64,000 bases of DNA from Bacillota bacterium (GCA_023416695.1 JAEZGY010000048.1:51063-115062), one strand, 5' to 3'; shown: positions 16,969 to 26,056, counted from the stretch's first letter. A program made the numbers and translations. The notes: generated from the sequence alone by a model not told the origin.

Positions 16969-17712
16969 ATGGGCGATAAGATACAAATGAGGTTTCGGAA
17001 AAAGACATCTCCTGTGAAGAAATTCCTGATTATAATTGGACTATTAGGTGTTTTTGTGATTATCTTCTGCTTTAAGTTCCGGCTGAAGAACATAGAGGTT
17101 AGCGAAAGTGATTACTATACCAAAGATCAAATTACTAGTTATGTAAAATCAGGTTTATTGGATAATAATACACTTTTCTTATATCTAAAGCTTCGATTTG
17201 GAGATGAAATAGAGATTCCTTTTGTGCAAAAAATAGAAAGCTTTTATGTAGATAGTAGCACCTTAAAGCTAGTGGTACATTATAAGAAGATTGTTGGCTC
17301 AGTGAAGTACATGAATGAGAATATCTATTTTGATAAAGATGGGCAGGTACTAGAAATTAGCGAAGAAGCAATAGAAAATATACCAGTATTTACTGGTGTT
17401 AATTTTAAACGGATGAATCTTTATGAACCATTAGGAGTGGACGACAAAAGTATATTTTCGAGGATAGTAAATATTTCACAGCTATTGTCTCGTTATGAAA
17501 TAACAGTTGATAAAGTCAATTTTGATCTAAATCAGAATGTGACTCTATATACAAAAGATATAAAAATTTTGCTTGGAAATAGGACATCCTATGAGGAGCC
17601 TATTGCAGAACTCACTGGTATGTTACCAAAACTTGATAATTTAAAAGGAGAACTTGATTTATCAGAGTATACAAAAGGACAGAATAACATTCCGTTTAAA
17701 AAGTCTGACTAG
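16969..17712 (+). CDS. ftsQ: Cell division protein FtsQ/DivIB
   Basis: 247 aa. Short basic N-terminus, one membrane helix (about 17-36), then a POTRA-type domain beginning FRLKNIEVSESDYYTKDQI and a beta domain. This topology and the position before ftsZ identify FtsQ/DivIB, which bridges FtsL/FtsB-like proteins and septal synthases. Sequence conservation in this family is low, so the call leans on domain order and context. Strong GGAGG site before ATG 16969. Confidence 0.85.
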   Translation: MGDKIQMRFRKKTSPVKKFLIIIGLLGVFVIIFCFKFRLKNIEVSESDYYTKDQITSYVKSGLLDNNTLFLYLKLRFGDEIEIPFVQKIESFYVDSSTLKLVVHYKKIVGSVKYMNENIYFDKDGQVLEISEEAIENIPVFTGVNFKRMNLYEPLGVDDKSIFSRIVNISQLLSRYEITVDKVNFDLNQNVTLYTKDIKILLGNRTSYEEPIAELTGMLPKLDNLKGELDLSEYTKGQNNIPFKKSD

Positions 17713-17784
17713 ATGTATAATTTGAGATGATTTTAAACCTTTCTGAAAAAAGCTTGTATTATCCAAATTTTCTTTAAGAAAGGG

Positions 17785-17813
17785 TTGATTATTTTATAGA
17801 AAAACTATATTAT
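17785..17813 (+). promoter_or_regulatory. Candidate sigma-A promoter for ftsZ
   Basis: TTGATT (17785-17790), 17-bp spacer, TATTAT (17808-17813). The 234-bp gap before ftsZ is AT-rich and could hold more than one promoter; this is the best pair I see. Confidence 0.45.
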
Positions 17814-17946
17814 ATGTATATATAAGGTATAGTTGAAAAATAAAATCATATATCTTGTGTTTTTATCCTTGGACGAGTTTAAGAGTTGTATAGCATAAAT
17901 TGATGGGGAATAAAAAAAGGGAATTGAATGAGAAGGAGGAAGTACC

Positions 17947-19182
17947 TTGCTGGAGATTAGAAATAATGAATCGGATTCATCTGCAAAAATACTTGTTGTC
18001 GGAGTTGGCGGCGCAGGAAATAATGCTGTTAATAGAATGATTGAAGAAAACATAATAGGGGTAGAGTTCGTTTGCGTGAATACGGACAAGCAACACTTAA
18101 AGAATTGTAAAGCTCCTACTATTGTACAAATAGGAGAGAAGCTGACAAAGGGATTAGGAGCTGGTGCTCAGCCAGAAGTAGGTGAGAAGGCAGCAGAAGA
18201 AAGCAGAGAAGAACTTACTGATATTATCAAAGGTGCAGACATGGTGTTTGTTACCTGTGGTATGGGTGGTGGAACCGGTACAGGCGCTGCTCCAATCGTA
18301 GCAGACATTAGTAAGTCTTTAGGTATTTTAACTGTCGGTATTGTTACGAAGCCTTTTAAATTCGAAGCAAAACAAAGAATGAGTAATGCACTTAATGGAA
18401 TTGAGAAGTTAAAAGAGAGTGTAGATACTTTGATTGTGATTCCAAACGATAAATTACTTGAAATTGTAGATAGAAGAACTACGATGCCAGATGCTTTACG
18501 TAAAGCGGATGAGGTATTACAGCAAGGTGTTCAAGGTATAACAGATTTAATCAATGTACCTGGATTAATTAATCTAGACTTCGCAGATGTACAGACTGTA
18601 ATGAAGGATAAAGGGGTAGCTCACATTGGTATTGGAGTAGGAAAAGGTGATGACAAGTGTATTGATGCAGTTAAACAGGCAATTACAAGTCCATTACTTG
18701 AAACTACCATTGAGGGTGCAAGTCATGTTATTATTAATATTTCTGGCGATATCAGCTTGATTGAAGCAAATGAAGCTGCTACCTTTGTGCAAGAATTGGC
18801 TGGTGAGAATAGTAATATTATTTTCGGTGCTATGTATGATGAGACAAACCCAGATAGTTGTACAATTACGGTTATTGCTACAGGTTTAGAGAAGAGTGGC
18901 GCAAATAATCAAGTTAAGGCTCCAAGTTTTATTAATAATAGTGTTAAGCCTAATTTTCAGTATAAGCCTAGTGTAACTCCAACCATGCAGCAATCTTCAA
19001 CGAGTTCATATGCTCGTAGTGGAATGAATCTTAATACAGCTGCTACCTTACAGGGAAGTCAACAGACTAGTGCATCTAAGCCTGTAACTCCTGTAATGCC
19101 AGTGAAACCTATTAGTAATGTAGAAGAGGATCATAGTGGTATTAAGATTCCTGAGTTTTTACAAAAGAATCGACATAAATAA
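17947..19182 (+). CDS. ftsZ: Cell division GTPase FtsZ
   Basis: 411 aa tubulin homologue that forms the Z ring. GTP-binding VGVGGAGNNAVNRM at the N-terminus, tubulin signature GGGTGTGAAP at about 108-117, and NIDFADV-type T7-loop region (NLDFADVQTVM). A variable Ser/Thr/Pro-rich linker (about 325-395) leads to the C-terminal peptide KIPEFLQKNRHK that binds SepF/FtsA-type anchors. Starts at TTG 17947, only 4-7 bp after AAGGAGG. ftsA is not upstream, so SepF is the likelier membrane tether. Confidence 0.97.
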   Translation: MLEIRNNESDSSAKILVVGVGGAGNNAVNRMIEENIIGVEFVCVNTDKQHLKNCKAPTIVQIGEKLTKGLGAGAQPEVGEKAAEESREELTDIIKGADMVFVTCGMGGGTGTGAAPIVADISKSLGILTVGIVTKPFKFEAKQRMSNALNGIEKLKESVDTLIVIPNDKLLEIVDRRTTMPDALRKADEVLQQGVQGITDLINVPGLINLDFADVQTVMKDKGVAHIGIGVGKGDDKCIDAVKQAITSPLLETTIEGASHVIINISGDISLIEANEAATFVQELAGENSNIIFGAMYDETNPDSCTITVIATGLEKSGANNQVKAPSFINNSVKPNFQYKPSVTPTMQQSSTSSYARSGMNLNTAATLQGSQQTSASKPVTPVMPVKPISNVEEDHSGIKIPEFLQKNRHK

Positions 19183-19221
19183 TATGATTTTGTAAATAAC
19201 ATAGAACAAAATAAAGATGAA

Positions 19222-19261
19222 AATCTGCAATAGTAATTATTACTATTGCAGATTTTTTTTT
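19222..19261 (+). terminator. Terminator after ftsZ
   Basis: Perfect 15-bp stem (19222-19236 with 19240-19254), 3-nt loop, followed by T run to 19261. Ends the division cluster. Confidence 0.93.
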
Positions 19262-19374
19262 GCAGTATTGGAATAATTTTTAATTGTAGAGAGAGAAAGA
19301 AATTCTAATCGCAATTATATGACAGGTACTCGTAAAATATTTATTGTATATATAATTTATATTTCTCTAATTAA

Positions 19375-19418
19375 GAAAAAATCTACGTATATAACAGATT
19401 ATATATGTGGATTTTTTT
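19375..19418 (+). terminator. Second terminator, probably bidirectional, between ftsZ and spoIIGA
   Basis: 18-bp stem (19376-19393 with 19400-19417) containing two G.U pairs, loop ACAGAT, A run on the 5' side and T run on the 3' side. It insulates the spoIIG operon from ftsZ read-through. The stretch 19263-19374 between the two terminators is AT-rich with nothing recognisable. Confidence 0.8.
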
Positions 19419-19490
19419 AAATATAACAAATTTTGCAATGAACAAATTGTAAAAAGATGAAGTATTATTTATAGATAGAAATTCCAAATA

Positions 19491-19523
19491 TTGACAAACT
19501 TATAAAGAAAACAGTTATATAAT
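19491..19523 (+). promoter_or_regulatory. spoIIG promoter with long spacer and Spo0A-like site
   Basis: Consensus TTGACA (19491-19496) and TATAAT (19518-19523) separated by 21 bp rather than 17. In Bacillus the Spo0A-dependent spoIIG promoter has the same peculiarity (22 bp). TGACAAA (19492-19498) overlaps the -35 and matches the 0A box TGNCGAA at all but one fixed position. Regulation by Spo0A is inferred from this analogy. Confidence 0.75.
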
Positions 19524-19552
19524 TAATACAAGATTAGAGCTGGAGGTGGTAT

Positions 19553-20398
19553 TTGATTATAGTTGTTTATCTTGATTTATATTTTTTTTGGAACCTTTTT
19601 ATGGACTTTGTGATTCTACTTCTGACGGGTAGGCTCATGAGACTTACATATAGATTATGGCGTTTAGTATTAGGAAGTATGGTAGGTTCGTTAGGCGCTT
19701 GTCTTCTTCTTGTGATACGGCAGGCACCAGAATTAGTTGAGATACTATTTGCATATGTGATTCTTACGGTTACCATGGTTCTAATTAGTTATGGAAGATA
19801 TAAGTTAAACAAATTGATCTTCATATCTCTAGTACTATATGGTCAGACTATCTTTATTGGTGGAATACTTCATTTTTTTATGGGGATACCATCAGTAAAA
19901 AAGCTTATAAGTAATACTTTTAAAGTTGGCGCTGATCATGGAATGAGTCTTATGGTCATGTTTTTTATTGTACTTATCATACTTCTTGTATCTCCATATG
20001 TGTTTCGTTATATCAACGAATTTAGACAGAGGTTAAGGACAGTATTTCAAGTAACCTTATATTTGGAGGGTAAGTGTATTGTGGTCAAAGGACTTCTAGA
20101 CACCGGTAATCACTTAAAAGAACCTATCTCCAATAAACCAGTAATTATTGTAGAGCAAAAGGTAATGGATGAGATTATGACGAAGGATTTGTTGGAATAT
20201 GATACCCGGGTAAAGATTATACCATATCGTAGTCTTGGTAAGGAGGATGGTACCATGTGTGGTATAGTTCTAGACGAACTAATGGTAGAGGTCAATGAGG
20301 AGCGACATAGTCATATAAATGTAATTGCTTGTTTGTACAAAGGAACTTTATCCAGTAAGAAGGATTATCAAGTGATTTTACACGAAGAGTTGATGTAA
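19553..20398 (+). CDS. spoIIGA: Sporulation sigma-E factor-processing peptidase SpoIIGA
   Basis: 281 aa. Five predicted membrane helices in the first 150 residues, then a cytosolic aspartic protease-like domain with GLLDTGNHLKEP; the aspartate is D183, the same number as the catalytic residue in Bacillus. Cleaves the pro-sequence of sigma-E in the mother cell after a signal from SpoIIR. TTG start at 19553 follows GGAGGTGG. Immediately upstream of sigE, its substrate. Confidence 0.95.
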   Translation: MIIVVYLDLYFFWNLFMDFVILLLTGRLMRLTYRLWRLVLGSMVGSLGACLLLVIRQAPELVEILFAYVILTVTMVLISYGRYKLNKLIFISLVLYGQTIFIGGILHFFMGIPSVKKLISNTFKVGADHGMSLMVMFFIVLIILLVSPYVFRYINEFRQRLRTVFQVTLYLEGKCIVVKGLLDTGNHLKEPISNKPVIIVEQKVMDEIMTKDLLEYDTRVKIIPYRSLGKEDGTMCGIVLDELMVEVNEERHSHINVIACLYKGTLSSKKDYQVILHEELM

Positions 20399-20462
20399 GG
20401 ATCAATGCACCAATTCTTCTTTGTATAGAATAGCAAGGAAAAATAATGTGGGAGGAAGTAAG

Positions 20463-21203
20463 ATGCTATTAAAAATTTCTATTCCGAATAAGTTCCAGTT
20501 CCGTGTGATTCCGGATTTTAGGAACTTGATTTTCAAGCAAAGAGGGGAGATTCATTACATAGGAGGTGCTGACGTACTACCAGCACCACTTGATCCTATT
20601 GAAGAGGCCAATGCCATCAATCGGTTGGGAACCGAGGATGATGATCATATTAAAACCTTACTGGTGGAACACAATTTAAGACTAGTAGTTTATATTGCTA
20701 AGAAGTTTGACAATACTGGAATAGGTGTAGAGGATTTGATTTCAATCGGAACCATTGGCCTTATTAAAGCAATTAATACATTTAATCCTGACAAAAATAT
20801 CAAATTAGCCACTTATGCATCTCGTTGCATAGAGAATGAGATTTTAATGTATTTACGTCGTAATAACAAAACGAAGATGGAAGTATCCATAGATGAACCC
20901 TTAAATGTGGATTGGGATGGAAATGAGCTATTATTGTCCGATATCCTCGGCACGGAGGAAGATATTATCTATAAGGGCATAGAAGACGAGGTAGATCGCA
21001 AACTATTAAGCAGTGCCTTGTCTAAGCTCTCTGAAAGGGAAAGAATTATCGTACAACTTAGATTTGGTATCAACACAGAGGATGGCAATGAGAGGACGCA
21101 AAAAGAAGTGGCAGATATGTTAGGTATCTCACAGTCATATATTTCAAGGCTAGAGAAGAAGATTATTAAGCGTTTAAAAAAGGAGATGATGCGTTTAGAG
21201 TAA
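20463..21203 (+). CDS. sigE: RNA polymerase sporulation sigma factor sigma-E (pro-form)
   Basis: 246 aa sigma-70 family. N-terminal pro-sequence of about 30 residues, with IHYIGGADVLPAPL marking the region where SpoIIGA cleaves. Region 2 (NLRLVVYIAKKF, GLIKAINTFNP, KLATYASRCIENEI) and region 4 HTH (QKEVADMLGISQSYISRLEK) are clear. Directs mother-cell gene expression early after septation. ATG 20463 follows GGGAGGAAG; an in-frame codon at 20421 is possible but lacks a site. Confidence 0.95.
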   Translation: MLLKISIPNKFQFRVIPDFRNLIFKQRGEIHYIGGADVLPAPLDPIEEANAINRLGTEDDDHIKTLLVEHNLRLVVYIAKKFDNTGIGVEDLISIGTIGLIKAINTFNPDKNIKLATYASRCIENEILMYLRRNNKTKMEVSIDEPLNVDWDGNELLLSDILGTEEDIIYKGIEDEVDRKLLSSALSKLSERERIIVQLRFGINTEDGNERTQKEVADMLGISQSYISRLEKKIIKRLKKEMMRLE

Positions 21204-21398
21204 ATCATAATTTTTTTGCTTCGTCAAGGTGGCAATTAATACTTATATGAAAGTATTGTATAGATTCCCAACAAATATAGGGCTTAACAGAAAATGGTAA
21301 TTATTACAAAATATGAAGCAGTATAAATCTGTTTTAAGTGGTAAATCATTTATGTATAGAAAGTCTTATACAGGAATTGTATGTTGGGAGGTCGCAAT

Positions 21399-22178
21399 AT
21401 GGCTCTATATAAGGTTGAGATTTGTGGCGTTAATACCTCAAAGTTACCACTGTTAAAAAATGCAGAAAAGGAAGAATTATTTCAACGTATCTTAAATGGG
21501 GATAAGGAGGCTAGGGAACTTTATATAAAGGGAAATCTTCGCCTGGTATTAAGTATAATACAACGTTTTTCCAACAGTAATGAAAATGTGGATGACTTGT
21601 TTCAAATTGGTTGTATTGGGTTGATGAAAGCGATAGATAATTTTGACATTACTCAAAATGTTAAATTTTCTACCTATGCAGTTCCGATGATTATTGGGGA
21701 AATAAGAAGATATTTAAGAGATAACAATACCATACGGGTAAGTAGATCTCTTAGAGATACCGCATATAAGGCTATATATGCTAAAGAAGAGTTAATGAAA
21801 CGGAATGACAAGGAACCAACCGTAGTGGATATCTCCAATGAGATTGGCATTAGTAGCGAAGATATTGTGTATGCTCTAGATGCCATTCAGAATCCAGTAT
21901 CCTTATATGAACCAGTGTACTCAGAAGGCGGGGACACTTTATATATTATGGACCAAATTAGTGATAAAAAGAACAAAGAAGAAAGCTGGATTGAAGAAAT
22001 ATCTATAAAGGAGGCAATGGAGAAACTTCCAGATAGAGAACACAATATTATAAGGTTACGCTTTTTTGAGGGAAAGACCCAGATGGAGGTAGCAAAGGAG
22101 ATAGACATCTCCCAAGCGCAGGTGTCAAGGCTTGAAAAAAGTGCATTACGTAATATGAAGAATTACTTAAGCCATTAA
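21399..22178 (+). CDS. sigG: RNA polymerase sporulation sigma factor sigma-G
   Basis: 259 aa, forespore late sigma factor. The N-terminal MALYKVEICGVNTSKLPLL is characteristic of SigG. Region 2 (RLVLSIIQRFSN, GLMKAIDNFD, KFSTYAVPMIIGEIRRYL) and region 4 (KTQMEVAKEIDISQAQVSRLEK) are intact. Downstream of sigE as in Bacillus. ATG 21399 follows GGGAGGT. The 195-bp gap before it should hold a sigma-F or sigma-G promoter; a GTATA at 21322 with GG 14 bp on is suggestive but poor. Confidence 0.94.
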   Translation: MALYKVEICGVNTSKLPLLKNAEKEELFQRILNGDKEARELYIKGNLRLVLSIIQRFSNSNENVDDLFQIGCIGLMKAIDNFDITQNVKFSTYAVPMIIGEIRRYLRDNNTIRVSRSLRDTAYKAIYAKEELMKRNDKEPTVVDISNEIGISSEDIVYALDAIQNPVSLYEPVYSEGGDTLYIMDQISDKKNKEESWIEEISIKEAMEKLPDREHNIIRLRFFEGKTQMEVAKEIDISQAQVSRLEKSALRNMKNYLSH

Positions 22179-22187
22179 TATAACCAT

Positions 22188-22235
22188 AAAGGTCACAAGA
22201 CTATTCCTATGATGGAAAGGCTGTGGCCTTTTTTG
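22188..22235 (+). terminator. Terminator after sigG
   Basis: AAAGGTCACA (22188-22197) pairs with TGTGGCCTTT (22222-22231) through one G.U, with a 24-nt loop, followed by T run to about 22234. Confidence 0.75.
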
Positions 22236-22320
22236 TATGTTGAAAAGGGTTTTAGAGGAATAAAATAACCTATATGCTTCATATATTGTTAAGGGAAACC
22301 TATAGAAACCAGGTGGATAT

Positions 22321-22581
22321 ATGAGAATCTACGATTTGCGCCAAAAGGAAGTTATTAACGCGTGTAATTGCCAAAGACTTGGGTTTGTTGGAGATGTAGA
22401 AATTGATATAGATACAGGTTGTATCTTAAAAATTATAGTACCAGGACCATGTAAAATGTGGGGTATTTTAGGACGAGAGAATGAGTATATCATCGATTGG
22501 ACCTGCATTAGACAAATAGGACCAGATATTATTTTAGTCGATGTTAATATTGAAGAAGTGTTGGTAAAGTGTAAATTCTAA
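22321..22581 (+). CDS. YlmC/YmxH family sporulation protein (PRC-barrel)
   Basis: 86 aa. Single PRC-barrel-like domain: starts MRIYDLRQKEVINACNCQRLGF with the conserved GDVEIDIDTG turn and a central CKMWGILGRENEYIIDW block. Family members lie next to sigG in many spore formers and are under sporulation control, but their molecular role is unknown. Preceded by AGGTGG. Two cysteines near residue 15 are conserved-looking. Confidence 0.8.
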   Translation: MRIYDLRQKEVINACNCQRLGFVGDVEIDIDTGCILKIIVPGPCKMWGILGRENEYIIDWTCIRQIGPDIILVDVNIEEVLVKCKF

Positions 22582-22599
22582 GAAAAATCAACAAATGTC

Positions 22600-22627
22600 T
22601 TGACACAAAAATTGTTTATAATATACT
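22600..22627 (+). promoter_or_regulatory. Sigma-A promoter for nrdR
   Basis: Consensus TTGACA (22600-22605), 16-bp spacer, TATACT (22622-22627), about 52 bp before ATG of nrdR. Confidence 0.65.
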
Positions 22628-22685
22628 TATTCTTAGAGAATACTGGAATTTTGATAGGATACTTGATTACGTAGGAGGGAGCAGT

Positions 22686-23144
22686 ATGAAATGTCCGTTT
22701 TGTGGAGTCGAAAACACCAAAGTTATAGATTCTAGACCAGCTGATGACAATAGTACAATTCGCAGAAGACGTCAGTGTGACAGTTGTAAAAAGCGATTTA
22801 CTACTTATGAGAAAGTGGAAACAATTCCGTTAGTTGTTATAAAAAAAGATAATACTAGAGAACCTTATGATCGTAGTAAGATTGAAGCTGGAGTATTTCG
22901 GTCCTGCCATAAGCGTCCAATATCTGTAGATCAGATGAATGAGCTGGTGGAAGAGGTTGAGAATGCAATATTTAATATGGAAGAAAAGGAGATTCCTAGC
23001 CATAAGATTGGCGAACTTTTGATGGATAAATTGAAAGAGTTAGATCCTGTAGCCTATGTTAGATTTGCTTCTGTGTATCGTGAGTTTAAAGATGTGAATA
23101 CATTTATGAATGAGATTAAAAAAATATTGGATTCCAAGGATTGA
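22686..23144 (+). CDS. nrdR: Transcriptional repressor NrdR
   Basis: 152 aa ATP/dATP-responsive repressor of ribonucleotide reductase genes. Zinc ribbon with C3, C6, C31 and C34, then an ATP-cone domain starting VVIKKDNTREPYDRSKIEAG and ending near VAYVRFASVYREF. Strong GGAGGGAG start site. Followed by its own terminator. No NrdR box was identified by eye in this window. Confidence 0.96.
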   Translation: MKCPFCGVENTKVIDSRPADDNSTIRRRRQCDSCKKRFTTYEKVETIPLVVIKKDNTREPYDRSKIEAGVFRSCHKRPISVDQMNELVEEVENAIFNMEEKEIPSHKIGELLMDKLKELDPVAYVRFASVYREFKDVNTFMNEIKKILDSKD

Positions 23145-23149
23145 GAAGT

Positions 23150-23186
23150 AACCTCCTGTTTCGTTTAGAAACAGGAGGTTTTTTTA
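23150..23186 (+). terminator. Terminator after nrdR
   Basis: Perfect 13-bp stem AACCTCCTGTTTC (23150-23162) with 23168-23180, loop GTTTA, followed by seven T. Shows that any open frame read from 23141 is not the start of the next gene. Confidence 0.95.
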
Positions 23187-23278
23187 CAACAATTCACTTA
23201 TTCTATACAGAAATATTGCACGCTATAAAACCTTTTGCTAAGGTGAGTTGGGGCAATGGAAATTGGAATAGGAGGTAT

Positions 23279-24811
23279 ATGTTTAGTAAAGTATTTAGTG
23301 GCTCTTTAAGTGGCTTAGAAGCCACATTAGTTCAAGTGGAAGTCGATATAACGGAAGGACTGCCACAGATTTCGATGGTTGGATTCCTGGCATCAGAGGT
23401 GAAAGAAGCAAGGGAAAGGGTTCGAATTGCTTTAAAGAATGCAGGTTTTCCTTTACATCCAAAGCGAATTACAATAAATCTCTCCCCTGCAGATGTTAGA
23501 AAAGAAGGTACAGCTTTTGACTTACCTATTGCAGTGGCGATTCTTTCAGCCTTAGGTATAATGCCTAATGACTGTCTTTTAAATACCTTAATCGTAGGTG
23601 AACTAAGTCTCAATGGAAATGTTAGTAAGATTAGTGGAGTGCTTCCTATCGTTTTAATGGCGAAGGAGGCTGGTTTTGCGCGCTGTATCGTCCCTAAGGA
23701 GAATAGCTTGGAGGGTGGTGTAGTAACAGGTATTGATGTAATAGGGGTAGAATCTATTACTCAGGCTGTAGAGTATCTGTTAAATAAAATATGGATTGAG
23801 CCTACTTATGTAGATGTTTCTGCCATGTTATCGGAACAGGAGAGACTGTATCAGGAAGATTATAAAGAAGTGGTTGGGCAAGCAGCATGTAAGAGGGCGT
23901 TGGAGATTGCTGTAAGTGGAATGCATAATATTCTTATGATTGGCCCTCCTGGGACAGGGAAAACTATGCTTGCCCGAAGAATACCCACTATTATGCCTGA
24001 GTTAAGCTTTGAAGAAAGTCTAAAAATATCGAAGATTTATAGTATTTGTGGACTTTTAGATGCAAAACAAGCCCTTATAGTAAATCGACCTTTTCGTAGC
24101 CCTCATCACACCATTACAGAACGTGCGATGATCGGTGGCGGTCAGTATGCTAGACCAGGAGAAGTTAGCTTGGCTACGGGAGGTGTTCTTTTTCTTGATG
24201 AGCTTCCTGAGTTTAAAAAGTCTACGTTAGAGATATTAAGACAACCATTAGAGGAAGGAAAGATTACGATAAATCGATTAAGTGGTTCCTATCAATATCC
24301 ATCAAACTGTATGTGGGTTGCCTCAATGAATCCTTGTAATTGTGGTTTTTATCCTGACCGTAGTCTGTGTCATTGCTCACCAATGGATATTAAGCGTTAT
24401 TTGAGTAAAATTTCTAAACCACTTTTGGATAGAATTGATCTTGTTATTGAAGCAGATAAGGTGGATTATAAGACCATTGGTGGTAGTGATAAAGACAGTG
24501 ACTCGAAGCTTATGCGACAACATGTGCTAACGGCTAGAAGGATGCAGATGAAACGGTATGCAAAGGAGAAGTTCTTCTTTAACTCCGAGTTAACACCAAG
24601 TACTATCAAGCAATATTGTCCTTTAGGGAAGGAAGAAAAAGAATTCTTAGACTCTGTTTTTGAAACCCTTGATATAAGTGTAAGAGCATACCATAGAATT
24701 CTAAAAGTATCCAGAACTATAGCAGATTTAGAGGAGAGTAAGGATATAAAAGTGAAGCATCTTGCAGAGGCAGTATGCTATAGAAGTCAGGATAAGAAAT
24801 ACTGGGGCTAG
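23279..24811 (+). CDS. comM: YifB/ComM family Mg chelatase-like AAA+ ATPase
   Basis: 510 aa. N-terminal ChlI-like domain (MFSKVFSGSLSGLEATLVQVEVDI), Walker A GPPGTGKTML around residue 221, Walker B VLFLDELPEF, and C-terminal Mg-chelatase domain. ComM acts as a helicase promoting branch migration during natural transformation in Gram-negatives; its role in Clostridia is less clear. ATG 23279 follows AATAGGAGG; the longer open frame upstream runs through the nrdR terminator and is rejected. Stands before dprA, another DNA-uptake gene, as is common. Confidence 0.9.
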   Translation: MFSKVFSGSLSGLEATLVQVEVDITEGLPQISMVGFLASEVKEARERVRIALKNAGFPLHPKRITINLSPADVRKEGTAFDLPIAVAILSALGIMPNDCLLNTLIVGELSLNGNVSKISGVLPIVLMAKEAGFARCIVPKENSLEGGVVTGIDVIGVESITQAVEYLLNKIWIEPTYVDVSAMLSEQERLYQEDYKEVVGQAACKRALEIAVSGMHNILMIGPPGTGKTMLARRIPTIMPELSFEESLKISKIYSICGLLDAKQALIVNRPFRSPHHTITERAMIGGGQYARPGEVSLATGGVLFLDELPEFKKSTLEILRQPLEEGKITINRLSGSYQYPSNCMWVASMNPCNCGFYPDRSLCHCSPMDIKRYLSKISKPLLDRIDLVIEADKVDYKTIGGSDKDSDSKLMRQHVLTARRMQMKRYAKEKFFFNSELTPSTIKQYCPLGKEEKEFLDSVFETLDISVRAYHRILKVSRTIADLEESKDIKVKHLAEAVCYRSQDKKYWG

Positions 24812-24817
24812 ACAATA

Positions 24818-25966
24818 ATGAGCAGAAAGGTGGTTATAGTTATTTGCAAGGAAGTTGTATCGGATTTGAGTGAAAAGGAGTTATGGTTTTGGCTTTGTAA
24901 TTTACCCGGAATTGGGCAAATTAAGCTTACCAAATTACTAAAGGCATTTTCTGATCCTAGAGATATATTCTGTTGTGACATACACAATTTAGAACATATA
25001 GAAGGGCTTAAACCAGTTGATTATAGTACTATATTAGAGAATCGGTGCATCACTAACATTAAAAAAATGATGGAGAGTATGAAGAGAAAGAACATTTCTT
25101 TTATTTCTTATGGAGATTATGAGTATCCACTTAAACTTCGTGATATTTATGATCCACCCTATGGTCTCTATTCTATTGGAAGTTTACCAGAAGCATCCTC
25201 TATCTCTCTAGCTATCATTGGAGCTAGAAATTGTTCTCCCTATGGTATGGAGGTGGCTAGGTATTTTAGTAGTAGACTAGCTAAAGCAGGAGTACAAGTT
25301 ATTAGTGGTATGGCCAGAGGAATTGACTCCTACGGCCATGAAGGGGCATTAGAGGCAGGAGGATATACCCTGGCAGTACTTGGCTCTGGCATTGATTATT
25401 GCTATCCTAAGGAGAATATAGAACTATATATGAGGCTTGAACAAAAGGGAGGAATCTTAAGCGAGTACGGACCAGGAGTATTACCTAAGGCGGGGCATTT
25501 CCCAATGAGAAATCGAATTATAAGTGGGCTTTGTGATGGGATACTAGTCATTGAAGCTAAGGGGAAAAGTGGTTCTCTAATCACAGCTGATCAAGGGTTA
25601 GAGCAAGGAAAAGATGTTTTTTCGATTCCGGGAAGGATAAGTGATCCTCTTTCTGTGGGTACAAATCAACTGATTAAATACGGCGCTCAAATTGTAACTT
25701 CTCCAGAGGAACTATTAGAATACTACAATCTTCCCCTAACTAGTGAAGTGATAACAAGTAAGAGTAGAAATTATGTAGATTTAAAAGAAGAGGAGGAACG
25801 AGTTTTTAATGTATTAAGTCTAGAACCTACCCATATTAGTTCGTTATCCCAGCAACTTACAATAGATATAGGAAACCTGATGAAGGTGCTACTTCAACTA
25901 GAAAAAATGAGACTAGTTGTGCAAACTTCTAAAAATTTTTATATAAGAGTTTTGTCAGAAGGATAG
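24818..25966 (+). CDS. dprA: DNA processing protein DprA (Smf)
   Basis: 382 aa. Rossmann-like DprA domain with IGARNCSPYGMEVAR, the GMARGIDSYGHEGAL motif, GSGIDYCYPKEN and GKSGSLITADQGLEQGKDVF. N-terminal helix-hairpin-helix region (NLPGIGQIKLTKLL) and C-terminal winged-helix-like domain. DprA protects incoming single-stranded DNA and loads RecA. The Shine-Dalgarno before 24818 is weak, so the exact start is uncertain by a few codons. Confidence 0.94.
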   Translation: MSRKVVIVICKEVVSDLSEKELWFWLCNLPGIGQIKLTKLLKAFSDPRDIFCCDIHNLEHIEGLKPVDYSTILENRCITNIKKMMESMKRKNISFISYGDYEYPLKLRDIYDPPYGLYSIGSLPEASSISLAIIGARNCSPYGMEVARYFSSRLAKAGVQVISGMARGIDSYGHEGALEAGGYTLAVLGSGIDYCYPKENIELYMRLEQKGGILSEYGPGVLPKAGHFPMRNRIISGLCDGILVIEAKGKSGSLITADQGLEQGKDVFSIPGRISDPLSVGTNQLIKYGAQIVTSPEELLEYYNLPLTSEVITSKSRNYVDLKEEEERVFNVLSLEPTHISSLSQQLTIDIGNLMKVLLQLEKMRLVVQTSKNFYIRVLSEG

Positions 25967-26027
25967 TATAAATTGGTATATAATTGTATATATTTCTTTA
26001 CTATAGGAAAATATAAAACAATTTTAC

Positions 26028-26056
26028 TTGCAAGGGTGAAAAAAGTAGTGTATGAT
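26028..26056 (+). promoter_or_regulatory. Candidate sigma-A promoter for topA
   Basis: TTGCAA (26028-26033), 17-bp spacer, TATGAT (26051-26056). Lies in the 176-bp gap between dprA and topA. Confidence 0.55.

Noticed and set aside
19263..19374. Small gene between ftsZ and spoIIGA
   Set aside because: AT-rich, bounded by two terminators, no open frame with a ribosome site.
21322..21349. Possible sigma-F/sigma-G promoter before sigG (GTATA then GGTAAATCA)
   Set aside because: Spacing is 14 and the -10 misses two fixed positions of the consensus; not strong enough to list as a feature.
23141..23278. Upstream extension of the comM-like reading frame to 23141
   Set aside because: It crosses the perfect nrdR terminator and lacks family similarity; ATG 23279 has a strong AGGAGG site and matches family starts.
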